From NCBI GenBank assembly GCA_964502355.1, contig CAZCWK010000008.1, positions 1 to 64,000 of the forward strand: a stretch of DNA of 64,000 nucleotides. The letters run 5' to 3'. This DNA is from UBA8389 sp964502355. Lineage in GTDB: Bacteria > Bacteroidota > Bacteroidia > Bacteroidales > UBA1402. How positions within the stretch are numbered: position 1 is the stretch's first letter; every line of letters starts with the position of its first letter. Below the pieces are notes generated by a model that saw nothing but the letters and a program-made list of their open reading frames with translations, was not told the origin of the DNA and ran no database searches. Of the stretch, positions 15,326-24,129 are shown in pieces. Both the position numbers and the translations under genes were made by a program.

Positions 15326-18160
15326 TTAAAACATTCCTCCGCCGAAACCGCCGCCGTCACCTCTGAAGCCGCCTCCGCCGTCACCGCCGCCTCTGTTGCC
15401 TCTGCCACCGCCGCCTCTGAACATATCAGATGATGAAGTGCCTCCTCCGAATTGAGCAATTCTGTATGTGAAGCTAACTATGAAGTATGATGTAAGCATA
15501 TTTGAACGACTCAGTGATCTGAAGTTATCACCAATAGTTTCTCTCAGATTCAGTCTTTGTTGCAGAATATCATTTACTCTCAGAGAAATTGTACCTTTCT
15601 TTTTGAATACTGATTTGTCTATAGAAGCATTCCATACCATTTCATCCTGATTGTATGATGAATAACCTTCGCGTGTAGTATAACTTAAATCTGTAGATAT
15701 GTTTATGCTGTATGGCAGATGCAGGTTAACATTTCCTGATCCTGTCCAGTCCCATGTTTCTTGCAGTTTATTGTCATTAAGATTGTTGGATGTGCCTGAA
15801 TATCTTACAGATCCACGAGCTCCGATTTCAATCACGTCAGTTGAGAATGTCAATGAAAGATTTTCACTTGCTCCCCAGTTTTTAGTATCACTAAGGAATC
15901 CGAGTCTGAGTGTTTCATTCAATTCATCAATGAAAGGGCTTCCGTTTCCTGATCTGTCTGAATAACCATATCTCTTGCTATAATTGACTTCTGTACGTGT
16001 ATTAAACTGCAACCTGTTTTTTACAAGCGGAGTATTGTACATAATGTTTGCGCTCAGATTAAAAGGAGCTTTTTCTGAGTTTACAGTCTGACTGTATTCC
16101 TTACCCGTATTGTCATAAATGCTGTTGGAAACCAAAGCATCTTTTGTGAAATTACCATTGATACCGGCACTGAAGGATGAGAATCTGGTAGAGTTGAAAC
16201 TTGAATACATCAGATTTAATGACTGGTTAAAAGAAGGATTCAATTCGGGATTACCAATCGGCTCGCGCATCAGATTGTCATTATTCTTGACTGGTTGCAT
16301 CTGTTCGATGCTTGGCTGGCTTGTTCTGCCCCGGTACTGAAGTCTTGCAAATTGTTTGCGACCGAAATTATAACGGAACTGAGCTGATGGAGAAACATTG
16401 AAAACAATATTTTCGCGTTCGAGTACATCTCCGTCTTTGTAGAAATTTTTGCTGTATGTTTGTGAAGGATCAGCTTTGATACCTAACATATAATTATAAT
16501 TCTGTTCCTGATGTCTGTAATTCAATTCCAGTGATTCGTTATAAAATGTATTCTGGAAATTATTACTGTAAACTGAGTCAAGTACTGTATAATCACCGTT
16601 CAGATCCTTGTCATACTGAAGTTTTTCTGATGTTCTGTTGTTTGCATTGTAAGATGCAGCTACTTCAAGGAAATTTTTCAGATTAAATAAAGGCTCAACA
16701 AATGACGCTCTTATGTTTGTACTGTAAGTATTTGACAAAGTATTGTTCATCTGATCGATTTTTGATAAACCGGCTCTGGTATTTTTGTTTGATAAGTTGA
16801 AACCTTCACTCTCGTTGTTATCAATTGAACCACCTGCATTTAATGTAAAGGTTCTTCCTTTTTTAACGGCTGATTTCTTGTTTAAAATAACGTTCATGCT
16901 TGCGCCTTTACCGCTACTTAAATTACTATTATTGGAATTTCCCCAGCTTATAGTATCGTTTTGGTCGTAATAGACATTTTCATTTGAAGAATTGCTTATA
17001 CCTTTACTATAATTAATTCTGGGTTGAAGTATCAAAGTTGTTGTAGAGTCAATTTTCCATTCCATTTCCAACCTGAGATTGGCCTGATGGTTTTCTCTTG
17101 TTGATTTGTTTTCACTGATATTTGTATAAGTCGAACCCTGCATCCAGCTTTCACGTTCTGAAGAAGATTCAGTGAAATTTGTTGAATGGTTATATGAGCC
17201 ATCTCCGCCAATGGTAAGTTTGTCACTTAATTCTGTATTGTTGTTTACACCAATATTTTGTGTCGAAACAATACCACCGCCTCCGCCACCGAAGCCGCCC
17301 CGGCCTCTGCCGCTACGCATTTCATTAACGTTGTTGGCTCCACCGATGATTGCAGTCTGTGATTCTCCGTTAAGTATGTTTAAGAAAGCATTTGAATTAT
17401 AACGAAGTAGTTCATCCTTGTCGGCACCTGCTCCGGCAGTAATATTACCAAATACACCTTTTTTCCTGTTTTCCTTTATAGTCAGGTTGATTATTCTTTC
17501 AGTGTTTTCGTCTTCAAATCCTGTCAGCTGAGACATTTCAGATTTCTGATCGATTACCTGAACTTTGTCAACCATATCAACAGGAATGTTTTTTGTGGCC
17601 ATCTGGATGTCGCCTTCAAAGAATTTCTTGCCGTCAACACGGACTTTTTTGATTTCTTCACCGTTTACAGTCACTTTACCGTCTGCATCGACAGTAACAC
17701 CGGGAAGTTTTTTTAATAATTCTTCAACAGCAGCGTTTTCAGCCAGTTTATATGCAGCAGTATTGTATTCGATAGTATCTCCTCTGACATTCATCTGCGC
17801 TGCCATTCCTCTGATTTCTACAGCTGCAAGCTCTTTAGCTTTTGGGGATATATAAATATTTTTTAATATCAGGCCTTTACCTGCTACTGTGATGTTAGAA
17901 TAACTGTTATGATATCCCAGATATCTGATTTCAAGGATATAATTACCATCTTTTACTTTTGTAAGATAAAATGCGCCTTTACCGTCAGTCTGACCTCCGG
18001 TAACCAGAGCAGAGTCAGCTTTAAGAAGGCGGACTGTGGCCATTTCAATGGCGCCTTCATTACTTTTATCCAAAACTTTTCCCTGAATGCTGTGCTGAGC
18101 AAAAGCAGAAATACCTCCTGTAAGGATAATCAGAACTAATACCAATAGTTTTCGTTTCAT
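15326..18160 (-). CDS. Outer-membrane beta-barrel protein with carboxypeptidase-like regulatory domain
   Basis: The 944-residue protein has a signal peptide (cut near AFA, residue 21), then a carboxypeptidase-D-type regulatory domain (HSIQGKVLDKSNEGAIEMAT..., about residues 23-105). A plug-like region (ELLKKLPGVTVDADGKVTVNGEEIKKVRVDGK) and a long barrel follow. This is the TonB-receptor-like OMP family common in Bacteroidetes. Two glycine-rich segments are striking: one near residue 285 (GRGRGGFGGGGGG) and the last 40 residues, rich in Gly, Arg and Asp. It still ends in phenylalanine. It is a lone gene, so substrate and role are unknown. Confidence 0.82.
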   Translation of the reverse strand: MKRKLLVLVLIILTGGISAFAQHSIQGKVLDKSNEGAIEMATVRLLKADSALVTGGQTDGKGAFYLTKVKDGNYILEIRYLGYHNSYSNITVAGKGLILKNIYISPKAKELAAVEIRGMAAQMNVRGDTIEYNTAAYKLAENAAVEELLKKLPGVTVDADGKVTVNGEEIKKVRVDGKKFFEGDIQMATKNIPVDMVDKVQVIDQKSEMSQLTGFEDENTERIINLTIKENRKKGVFGNITAGAGADKDELLRYNSNAFLNILNGESQTAIIGGANNVNEMRSGRGRGGFGGGGGGIVSTQNIGVNNNTELSDKLTIGGDGSYNHSTNFTESSSERESWMQGSTYTNISENKSTRENHQANLRLEMEWKIDSTTTLILQPRINYSKGISNSSNENVYYDQNDTISWGNSNNSNLSSGKGASMNVILNKKSAVKKGRTFTLNAGGSIDNNESEGFNLSNKNTRAGLSKIDQMNNTLSNTYSTNIRASFVEPLFNLKNFLEVAASYNANNRTSEKLQYDKDLNGDYTVLDSVYSNNFQNTFYNESLELNYRHQEQNYNYMLGIKADPSQTYSKNFYKDGDVLERENIVFNVSPSAQFRYNFGRKQFARLQYRGRTSQPSIEQMQPVKNNDNLMREPIGNPELNPSFNQSLNLMYSSFNSTRFSSFSAGINGNFTKDALVSNSIYDNTGKEYSQTVNSEKAPFNLSANIMYNTPLVKNRLQFNTRTEVNYSKRYGYSDRSGNGSPFIDELNETLRLGFLSDTKNWGASENLSLTFSTDVIEIGARGSVRYSGTSNNLNDNKLQETWDWTGSGNVNLHLPYSINISTDLSYTTREGYSSYNQDEMVWNASIDKSVFKKKGTISLRVNDILQQRLNLRETIGDNFRSLSRSNMLTSYFIVSFTYRIAQFGGGTSSSDMFRGGGGRGNRGGGDGGGGFRGDGGGFGGGMF

Positions 18161-18276
18161 AAACGTTTTTTAAGATGATGATTTTCTCTTTTTGTATTCA
18201 TGTGCTTTGATTATAAACATATGAAATGGTTTAATTCCAATCGGTGAAAATCATTTTTTTTAATGAACTTTTGAAT

Positions 18277-18284
18277 TAACTTTG
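18277..18284 (+). promoter_or_regulatory. Promoter -7 box for kduI
   Basis: TAACTTTG fits TAnnTTTG exactly. A T-run lies at the -33 position (TTTT at 18254-18257, 19 bases upstream), matching TTTG in three of four bases. The predicted start near 18290 leaves a leader of about 78 bases before kduI. Confidence 0.5.
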
Positions 18285-18367
18285 CAAAAGTCGCCGGTAT
18301 AAGCAATATTAATATCATTTTGACGGTTTTTGTATTGTTTTTATCGGTAAATAATTTATTACTGAAT

Positions 18368-19213
18368 ATGAAGACAAATTATGAAATCCGTTATGCTTCT
18401 AATCCCACTGATGCAAAGCATTACGATACGGAAAGACTCCGAAAAGAGTTTCTGATTGAGAAGTTGTTCTCATCTGACGAAGTGAATATGGTTTATTCCA
18501 TGTTTGACAGAATGATTGTTGGTGGAGCTATGCCTGTTGCTGAAAGTTTAAAGCTTGAAGCCATTGATCCTTTGAAAGCTCCGTGTTTCCTCCATCGTCG
18601 TGAACTGGGTATTTTTAATGTTGGTTCAGGAGATGGTATTGTAAAGGTCGGTGACGATGTTTATGAATTAAAGTACAAGGAGGCATTATATATAGGTGCG
18701 GGAGATCGTGAAGTATTTTTCGAAAGCAAGGATTCGGCGAAACCGGCGAAATTCTATTTTAATTCGCTTGGGGCTCACCGTAACTATCCGGATAAGAAAA
18801 TAACCAAAAATGATGCTGTATGTGTTGAACTGGGTACTCTTGAAGGATCCAATCACAGAAATATCAATAAAATGATTGTAAACCAGGTATTGCCTACCTG
18901 TCAGCTTCAGATGGGAATGACTGAGCTTGCTCCCGGTAGTGTATGGAACACTATGCCTGCGCATATTCACAGCCGCAGAATGGAAGCTTATTTTTATTTT
19001 GAGGTTCCTGAAGAAAATGCTGTAGTTCATTTCTTAGGCGAACCGACTGAAACCAGGCATATCTGGATGAAAGGTGATCAGGCAGTATTTTCGCCTGAAT
19101 GGTCCATTCATTCGGCTGCTGCTACTTCAAATTATACCTTTATATGGGGTATGGGTGGTGAAAATCTTGATTACGGAGATCAGGACTTTTTTAAGAATAC
19201 AGAATTAAGATAA
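18368..19213 (+). CDS. kduI: 5-dehydro-4-deoxy-D-glucuronate isomerase KduI
   Basis: KduI isomerises 4-deoxy-L-threo-5-hexosulose uronate, released from unsaturated oligogalacturonides, to 3-deoxy-D-glycero-2,5-hexodiulosonate. I start it at ATG 18368 (281 residues, family about 278); an in-frame ATG at 18320 would add a hydrophobic non-family stretch. The double-cupin fold shows the metal motif PAHIHSRRMEAYFYF (two His and one Glu) and the later histidine in WSIHSAAATSNYTFIWG. It is followed after 27 bp by kduD. The enzyme is cytoplasmic and marks use of pectin or other uronate polymers. Confidence 0.93.
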   Translation: MKTNYEIRYASNPTDAKHYDTERLRKEFLIEKLFSSDEVNMVYSMFDRMIVGGAMPVAESLKLEAIDPLKAPCFLHRRELGIFNVGSGDGIVKVGDDVYELKYKEALYIGAGDREVFFESKDSAKPAKFYFNSLGAHRNYPDKKITKNDAVCVELGTLEGSNHRNINKMIVNQVLPTCQLQMGMTELAPGSVWNTMPAHIHSRRMEAYFYFEVPEENAVVHFLGEPTETRHIWMKGDQAVFSPEWSIHSAAATSNYTFIWGMGGENLDYGDQDFFKNTELR

Positions 19214-19240
19214 TTATTTAACAAATTAAATAGAGGATAA

Positions 19241-20020
19241 ATGGTAAATTTTTCATTGGAAGGTAAGATAGCATTGATTACAGGTGCTTCTTACGGAATA
19301 GGTATGGCAATTGCAAAAGCATATGCTGAAGCCGGTGCTACTGTTGTTTTCAACGATATCAAACCTGAACTTGTTGAAAACGGTTTGGCTGAATACAAAA
19401 GATGCGGTATTAACGCACATGGTTATGTTTGCGATGTAACAAATGAGGAACAGGTATATGCAATGGTTGCTCAGATAGAAAAGGAAGTTGGTATAGTTGA
19501 TATACTTGTTAACAATGCCGGCATTATCAAGAGAATTCCTGCAATAGATATGACTGCTGCTGAATTCCGCCAGGTTATTGATATAGACCTGAATGGTCCT
19601 TTTATTGTTGCTAAGGCTATTGCTCCGGGTATGATTGCCAAGAGAGCCGGTAAAGTTATTAATATTTGCTCTATGATGAGTGAACTTGGTCGTGAAACTG
19701 TTTCTGCTTATGCATCAGCTAAGGGCGGATTGAAGATGTTGACCAAAAATCTGGCTTCAGAATGGGGTGAATTTAATATTCAGGTTAACGGCTTAGGCCC
19801 TGGTTATATTGAAACTCCTCAAACAGCTCCTATACGTACTCCGGGCCATCCTTTTAACGAGTTTATTATTTCTAAAACTCCTGCTGCACGTTGGGGTACA
19901 ACTGATGATTTGACCGGTCCTGCAGTATTTTTGGCTTCACCGGCTTCTGATTTTGTTAACGGACATATCTTGTACGTTGACGGTGGTATTCTGGCTTATT
20001 TGGGTAAACAACCGAAATAA
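19241..20020 (+). CDS. kduD: 2-dehydro-3-deoxy-D-gluconate 5-dehydrogenase KduD (SDR family)
   Basis: The 259-residue short-chain dehydrogenase has the NAD(P)-binding TGASYGIG (about residues 14-21), NNAG (about 90-93) and the catalytic YASAK (Tyr and Lys about 158-162). In the KduI-KduD pathway it reduces 3-deoxy-D-glycero-2,5-hexodiulosonate to 2-keto-3-deoxygluconate. By sequence alone it could be called gluconate 5-dehydrogenase, the label often given to Bacteroidetes homologues; the adjacent kduI decides for KduD. No KDG kinase or aldolase gene follows here, so these must lie elsewhere. Confidence 0.88.
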   Translation: MVNFSLEGKIALITGASYGIGMAIAKAYAEAGATVVFNDIKPELVENGLAEYKRCGINAHGYVCDVTNEEQVYAMVAQIEKEVGIVDILVNNAGIIKRIPAIDMTAAEFRQVIDIDLNGPFIVAKAIAPGMIAKRAGKVINICSMMSELGRETVSAYASAKGGLKMLTKNLASEWGEFNIQVNGLGPGYIETPQTAPIRTPGHPFNEFIISKTPAARWGTTDDLTGPAVFLASPASDFVNGHILYVDGGILAYLGKQPK

Positions 20021-20024
20021 AAAG

Positions 20025-21164
20025 ATGAGCAAAATCAATATAATAATTATCTTCCTGTTATCGGCGATTTTATTGTCGTGTAACGGGAAGGTTGAAGTTT
20101 CTGTATTTAACAATTCGGAAGTTGACAGAAATGAAGAATTGGTTGAACTTTGTCTGTGTCAGCTGACCGGGTTTGATTATTCCAGAATTGTCGTTCTTGA
20201 TGAAAAGGGCAATCAGGTACCATATCAATTATTATATAAAGGTAGTGAGAAACCTCAGTGTCTGATTTTTCCTGTTACTCTTGCTGCCGGAGAGAAAACA
20301 TCCTTTTTTATTAAGGAGGGTGAACCCGCTTCTGTGGATGCAAAAACATTTGTACGTTATGTGCCTGAAAGAAAGGATGATATTGCGTGGGAAAATGACA
20401 GGATTGCATTCAGAATGTATGGTCCTGCACTTGCTGCCGAAAATCCAAGTAACGGAGTAGATATATGGTATAAAAGGACTTCTGATCTGATTATTGATAA
20501 GTGGTATAAAGACGAGTTGTCAGGTAAAGCCACGTATCATGAAGATCATGGTGAGGGTCTTGATTGTTACAAAGTTGCTCATACATTGGGTGCCGGTTCA
20601 ATTGCTCCCTTTATGAAGGATTCTTTATTTGTCGGAAGTCATTATGACAGATATAAAATACTTGATAATGGTCCTTTGCAGTCTTCTTTTGTGTTGTTTT
20701 ATGACAGGATTCCTGTTGGAAAGCGTGTTCTTAAGGCTGAAATGATGATTAAGATTAATGCAGGTTCAAACTTTAATGAGGCGACTATTAAGTACACTGG
20801 TGATACAACCGGTTTCATGCTGGCTGCAGGTATTTATTTGCATGATTCTATTCAGTCTGTCAGTAAGTCCTTAGAAAAAAGGTATATTGCATATTCCGAA
20901 AATCTTATGTCTCAAACCTCTAAACCTGTATTTTCGGGCAGAGGTCATACTGCTGTGATTTTCCCTGCAGGTATAACTGAATTTAAGATGAAATCCGGTC
21001 ACATTCTTGGTCTCAGCAAATATAAGACTGGTGACGAATACAGATATTTCTTTGGCTCAGGCTGGAGTAAGGCTGGTTTTAAAACTGATCAGGAATGGTG
21101 CAGATATGTTGAATCTGAGAGTATTTCAATTATGCAACCACTCTCGGTTAAGCTCTATAAATGA
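20025..21164 (+). CDS. DUF4861-type lipoprotein of uronate loci
   Basis: From ATG 20025, 4 bp after kduD, the protein has 379 residues and a lipoprotein signal (SAILLSC, lipid cysteine at residue 19). The rest is predicted beta-rich with conserved patches WENDRIAFRMYGPAL, NGVDIWYKRT, YHEDHGEGLDCYKV and GRGHTAVIFP. I recognise this as the DUF4861 family, found beside kduI/kduD and polysaccharide lyases in Bacteroidetes. Its function is not established to my knowledge; a periplasmic role on unsaturated uronates or in sugar binding is a guess from context. A strong terminator follows 21 bp after its stop. Confidence 0.7.
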   Translation: MSKINIIIIFLLSAILLSCNGKVEVSVFNNSEVDRNEELVELCLCQLTGFDYSRIVVLDEKGNQVPYQLLYKGSEKPQCLIFPVTLAAGEKTSFFIKEGEPASVDAKTFVRYVPERKDDIAWENDRIAFRMYGPALAAENPSNGVDIWYKRTSDLIIDKWYKDELSGKATYHEDHGEGLDCYKVAHTLGAGSIAPFMKDSLFVGSHYDRYKILDNGPLQSSFVLFYDRIPVGKRVLKAEMMIKINAGSNFNEATIKYTGDTTGFMLAAGIYLHDSIQSVSKSLEKRYIAYSENLMSQTSKPVFSGRGHTAVIFPAGITEFKMKSGHILGLSKYKTGDEYRYFFGSGWSKAGFKTDQEWCRYVESESISIMQPLSVKLYK

Positions 21165-21185
21165 CATCAAATATTAAATAATATT

Positions 21186-21229
21186 AAAAGGTCCCCAAAA
21201 ACGATTATAAATGTTCTTGGGGACCTTTT
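21186..21229 (+). terminator. Terminator of the kduI-kduD-DUF4861 operon
   Basis: A 13-bp stem (AAAAGGTCCCCAA, 21186-21198, with TTGGGGACCTTTT, 21217-21229) encloses an 18-base loop. The 3' arm runs into T residues through 21231. This is a classical intrinsic terminator 21 bp behind the DUF4861 stop. Confidence 0.9.
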
Positions 21230-21274
21230 TTATGTTGTAAAACATAATTATATAAAATAGATGCTGAAAATTAA

Positions 21275-21289
21275 GGGTTAATTTTACAC
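21275..21289 (+). promoter_or_regulatory. Candidate AraR operator upstream of galM
   Basis: GGGTTAATTTTACAC matches the site upstream of the Na+/sugar symporter (25357-25371) at 12 of 15 positions. It lies 32 bp before the galM start, between the kdu terminator and the gene. It is one of four related sites in this block; see the finding on the AraR set. Confidence 0.45.
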
Positions 21290-21321
21290 GTTTTAAATCC
21301 CAAAATCTAACCAATTAAATT

Positions 21322-22602
21322 ATGAAAAATACAGTTTCATTAATCGCGCTGGCGTTACTTCTGCTCGTTTCAGGATGTAAAGAAAAAGAAATTACTAAAT
21401 CCGGTTTAAAAAGATCAGATTTTAAGACTGAGATAAATGGTAAGAAGAATGATTTGTATGTACTTACCAATAAAAACGGCATGGAAGTTTGTATGACAAA
21501 TTTCGGTGCAAGAATTGTTTCTATCTGGGTTCCTGACAAGAACGGAGTGTTTGGTGATGTTGTCCTTGGTTTTGATTCAATAGGAGGATACCTTAATAAT
21601 AAGACTGATTTTGGTGCTTTCATTGGTCGTTATGGTAACAGGATCAATAAAGGCAAGTTTACTCTTGACGGCGTTGATTATCAGTTGGAAACCAATAATT
21701 TCGGACATTCTCTGCATGGTGGCCCTCAGGGTTTCCAGTATCAGATGTTTGATATTAAACAGATCGATGATCAGACTCTTGAAGTTTCTTATACTTCAAA
21801 AGACGGCGAAATGGGTTTCCCCGGTACTCTGACAGCAAAGGCTACATATAAACTTACTGATGATAACGCTATTGATATCAGTTATTCTGCAACTACTGAC
21901 AAGCCGACTATCATTAATCTTACAAATCATTCATATTTCAATCTTACAGGTAATCCTGAAAATACCATTCTTGACCATATCATGGCTGTAAAAGCTGATG
22001 GTTTCACACCAGTAGATACTACTTATATGACTACCGGTGAAATTTTACCTGTTGAAAATACTCCGATGGATTTCAGAAGACCTTGTGCTATTGGTCAAAG
22101 GATTAATGATTTCAGTTTTGTACAACTAAAAAATGGCAACGGTTATGATCATAACTGGGTATTCTGCAAGTGTGTAACTGACAGTACTCCTGCTTGTTTT
22201 GTTGTTGATACAGTAAGCGGACGTACTCTTGAGGTTATAACCAATGAACCTGGTATTCAGATTTACACTGGTAACTTCCTTGATGGTACTGTTAAAGGTA
22301 AAAAAGGCATTGTTTACAAACAGAGAACAGGTCTTTGCCTTGAAACTCAGCATTATCCTGACAGCCCAAACAAGCCTCAATGGCCTTCTGTTGTACTTCG
22401 TCCGGGTGAAACCTACACAAGTCACTGTATCTACAAGTTTGGCGTATTCAGCGATGAGTGTGCTATGAAATGCAAAGAAAACTGTGCAAAAGACAGTTGC
22501 GCAAAAGAAGGTGACTGCTGCAAAGCTTCAAAAGACAGTTGTTCAAAAGGTGGTGATTGCTGCAAAGCTGAAAAAGAAGGTTGCTGCAAGGCATCAAAAT
22601 GA
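21322..22602 (+). CDS. galM: Aldose 1-epimerase lipoprotein with Cys-rich tail
   Basis: This mutarotase interconverts alpha and beta forms of galactose, arabinose or similar sugars. Residues 1-19 form a lipoprotein signal (LLVSGC), so it is tethered in the periplasm or at the surface. The epimerase domain (about residues 35-375) shows GRYGNRINKGKF, NNFGHSLHGGPQGF (catalytic-region His), NLTNHSYFNLTG and GYDHNWVF. The last 47 residues (380-426) do not belong to the family: they contain 11 cysteines in a partly repeated pattern (KDSCAKEGDCCKAS, KDSCSKGGDCCKAE, KEGCCKAS). It heads an operon with a sugar permease and galK. Confidence 0.9.
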   Translation: MKNTVSLIALALLLLVSGCKEKEITKSGLKRSDFKTEINGKKNDLYVLTNKNGMEVCMTNFGARIVSIWVPDKNGVFGDVVLGFDSIGGYLNNKTDFGAFIGRYGNRINKGKFTLDGVDYQLETNNFGHSLHGGPQGFQYQMFDIKQIDDQTLEVSYTSKDGEMGFPGTLTAKATYKLTDDNAIDISYSATTDKPTIINLTNHSYFNLTGNPENTILDHIMAVKADGFTPVDTTYMTTGEILPVENTPMDFRRPCAIGQRINDFSFVQLKNGNGYDHNWVFCKCVTDSTPACFVVDTVSGRTLEVITNEPGIQIYTGNFLDGTVKGKKGIVYKQRTGLCLETQHYPDSPNKPQWPSVVLRPGETYTSHCIYKFGVFSDECAMKCKENCAKDSCAKEGDCCKASKDSCSKGGDCCKAEKEGCCKASK

Positions 22603-22656
22603 TCATAGAGGTCAATTTGTTAATGATTATATAGTCAATATCCTAAATTTTTTACA

Positions 22657-24108
22657 ATGGATCAACAAAAAAACAAAAGCAATGCTCTGCCTATTGCAGT
22701 GATGTTTGCACTATTTTTCATGATTGCATTTGTTACTGGTTTGCCAAGCCCAATGGGTGTGATAGTAGCAAAACAATTCGGTGCATCGAACTTTGAATCT
22801 CAATTAGGTTTCTTCGCTAACTTCCTGGCTTATGCTTTTATGGGTTTCCCGGCAGGTATGATGCTTAAGAAAAAAGGTTACAAATTTACGGCGCTAACTG
22901 CCGTTACTATAGGATTCTTTGGAGTTGGCGTTCAATTCCTTTCAGGACAAGTTGAATCATTCTCAGTTTATCTGGCTGGTGCATTTATATCTGGTTTCTC
23001 TATGTGTCTTTTGAACACAGTTGTAAATCCGATGTTGAATACATTAGGTGGTGGCGGTAACAAGGGTAACCAGTTATTGCAGTTAGGTGGTTCATTTAAT
23101 TCTATTGCTGCTACAATTACTCCTATGCTTGTCGGATATCTGATGGGTGCTGAAGCCGGTCGTACTATCCAGAAAGCAAATCCGGCTTTGTTCCTTGCTA
23201 TGGGTATTTTTGCTGTTGCATTCCTTGTACTTATGTTTGTTAAAATTCCGGAACCTCATCTGGAAGACAAAACAGTTGCTAAAGTAAAAGATAAACACAG
23301 TCCTTTTTCTTTCCGTCATTTCATTTTCGGTATAATAGCTATCTTTATTTATGTCGGTGTTGAAATAGGTATTCCAAGTACTGCAAATCTGTACATGACT
23401 ACATTTACTACTGAGAATGCTCAGAGTGTGGTTGATAATTATAACCAACAACAGGCTGATCCTGCTGCTCTGGAATTGTTAAAATCACAGGATGAAGCCA
23501 ACAAACTTACAGATGGTTATGTTGCACAGGTTGTAACTGAAGATACTTTCAAAAAAGCATCTGAGGTTATAAGTGGTGAAAGAACATCAGGTCTTGGTAT
23601 TGATGCAGGAGTTGCCGGTATAATAGTTGGTCTTTACTGGCTGTTAATGATGTGCGGTCGTTTGATAGGCGGAGCTATAGGTTCTAAAGTCTCTACCAAA
23701 CTTATGATGACTGTTGTATCTGCTGCCGGACTTTTATTTATTATACTGGCTATTTTCCTTCCAAAAAATATTGGTATCAACATTCCTTTGAATTTGTCAT
23801 TTTCAGAGTTCCAACAAGTTCCTATAAGCATTTTGTTTATAGTGCTCTGCGGTCTTTGCACTTCTGTTATGTGGGGTGGTATTTTTAATCTTGCTGTTGA
23901 AGGTATTGGTAAATATACGGCAGCCGGTTCAGGTTGGTTTATGGTAATGGTCTGCGGTGGTGGTATCATACCTCTTTTGCAAGGTTTCGTTGCTGACTTT
24001 TCAGGTTACATCGCCAGCTATTGGGTAATGTTCGCTTGTATAGCTTATCTGCTTTGGTATGCTTTGATCGGATGTAAGAATGTAAATAAGGATATTCCTG
24101 TTGAATAA
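22657..24108 (+). CDS. MFS sugar permease (glucose/galactose GluP/FucP type)
   Basis: The 483-residue inner-membrane protein has 12 predicted helices and features of the FucP/GluP subfamily (FVTGLPSPMGVIVAKQFG; GFPAGMMLKKKGYK; NTVVNPMLNTLGGGG). It is longer than the usual 410-440 residues because of an extra soluble segment of about 70 residues (about 245-315, rich in Gln, Glu, Asp and Ser) between helices in the second half. Position between galM and galK makes galactose the likely main substrate; the AraR-like site in front of galM leaves arabinose possible. Confidence 0.88.
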   Translation: MDQQKNKSNALPIAVMFALFFMIAFVTGLPSPMGVIVAKQFGASNFESQLGFFANFLAYAFMGFPAGMMLKKKGYKFTALTAVTIGFFGVGVQFLSGQVESFSVYLAGAFISGFSMCLLNTVVNPMLNTLGGGGNKGNQLLQLGGSFNSIAATITPMLVGYLMGAEAGRTIQKANPALFLAMGIFAVAFLVLMFVKIPEPHLEDKTVAKVKDKHSPFSFRHFIFGIIAIFIYVGVEIGIPSTANLYMTTFTTENAQSVVDNYNQQQADPAALELLKSQDEANKLTDGYVAQVVTEDTFKKASEVISGERTSGLGIDAGVAGIIVGLYWLLMMCGRLIGGAIGSKVSTKLMMTVVSAAGLLFIILAIFLPKNIGINIPLNLSFSEFQQVPISILFIVLCGLCTSVMWGGIFNLAVEGIGKYTAAGSGWFMVMVCGGGIIPLLQGFVADFSGYIASYWVMFACIAYLLWYALIGCKNVNKDIPVE

Positions 24109-24129
24109 TTTTTAATTATATATACTATT

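Noticed and set aside
18320..18367. Upstream start for kduI
   Set aside because: Adds 16 hydrophobic residues not found in KduI; ATG 18368 gives the family length.
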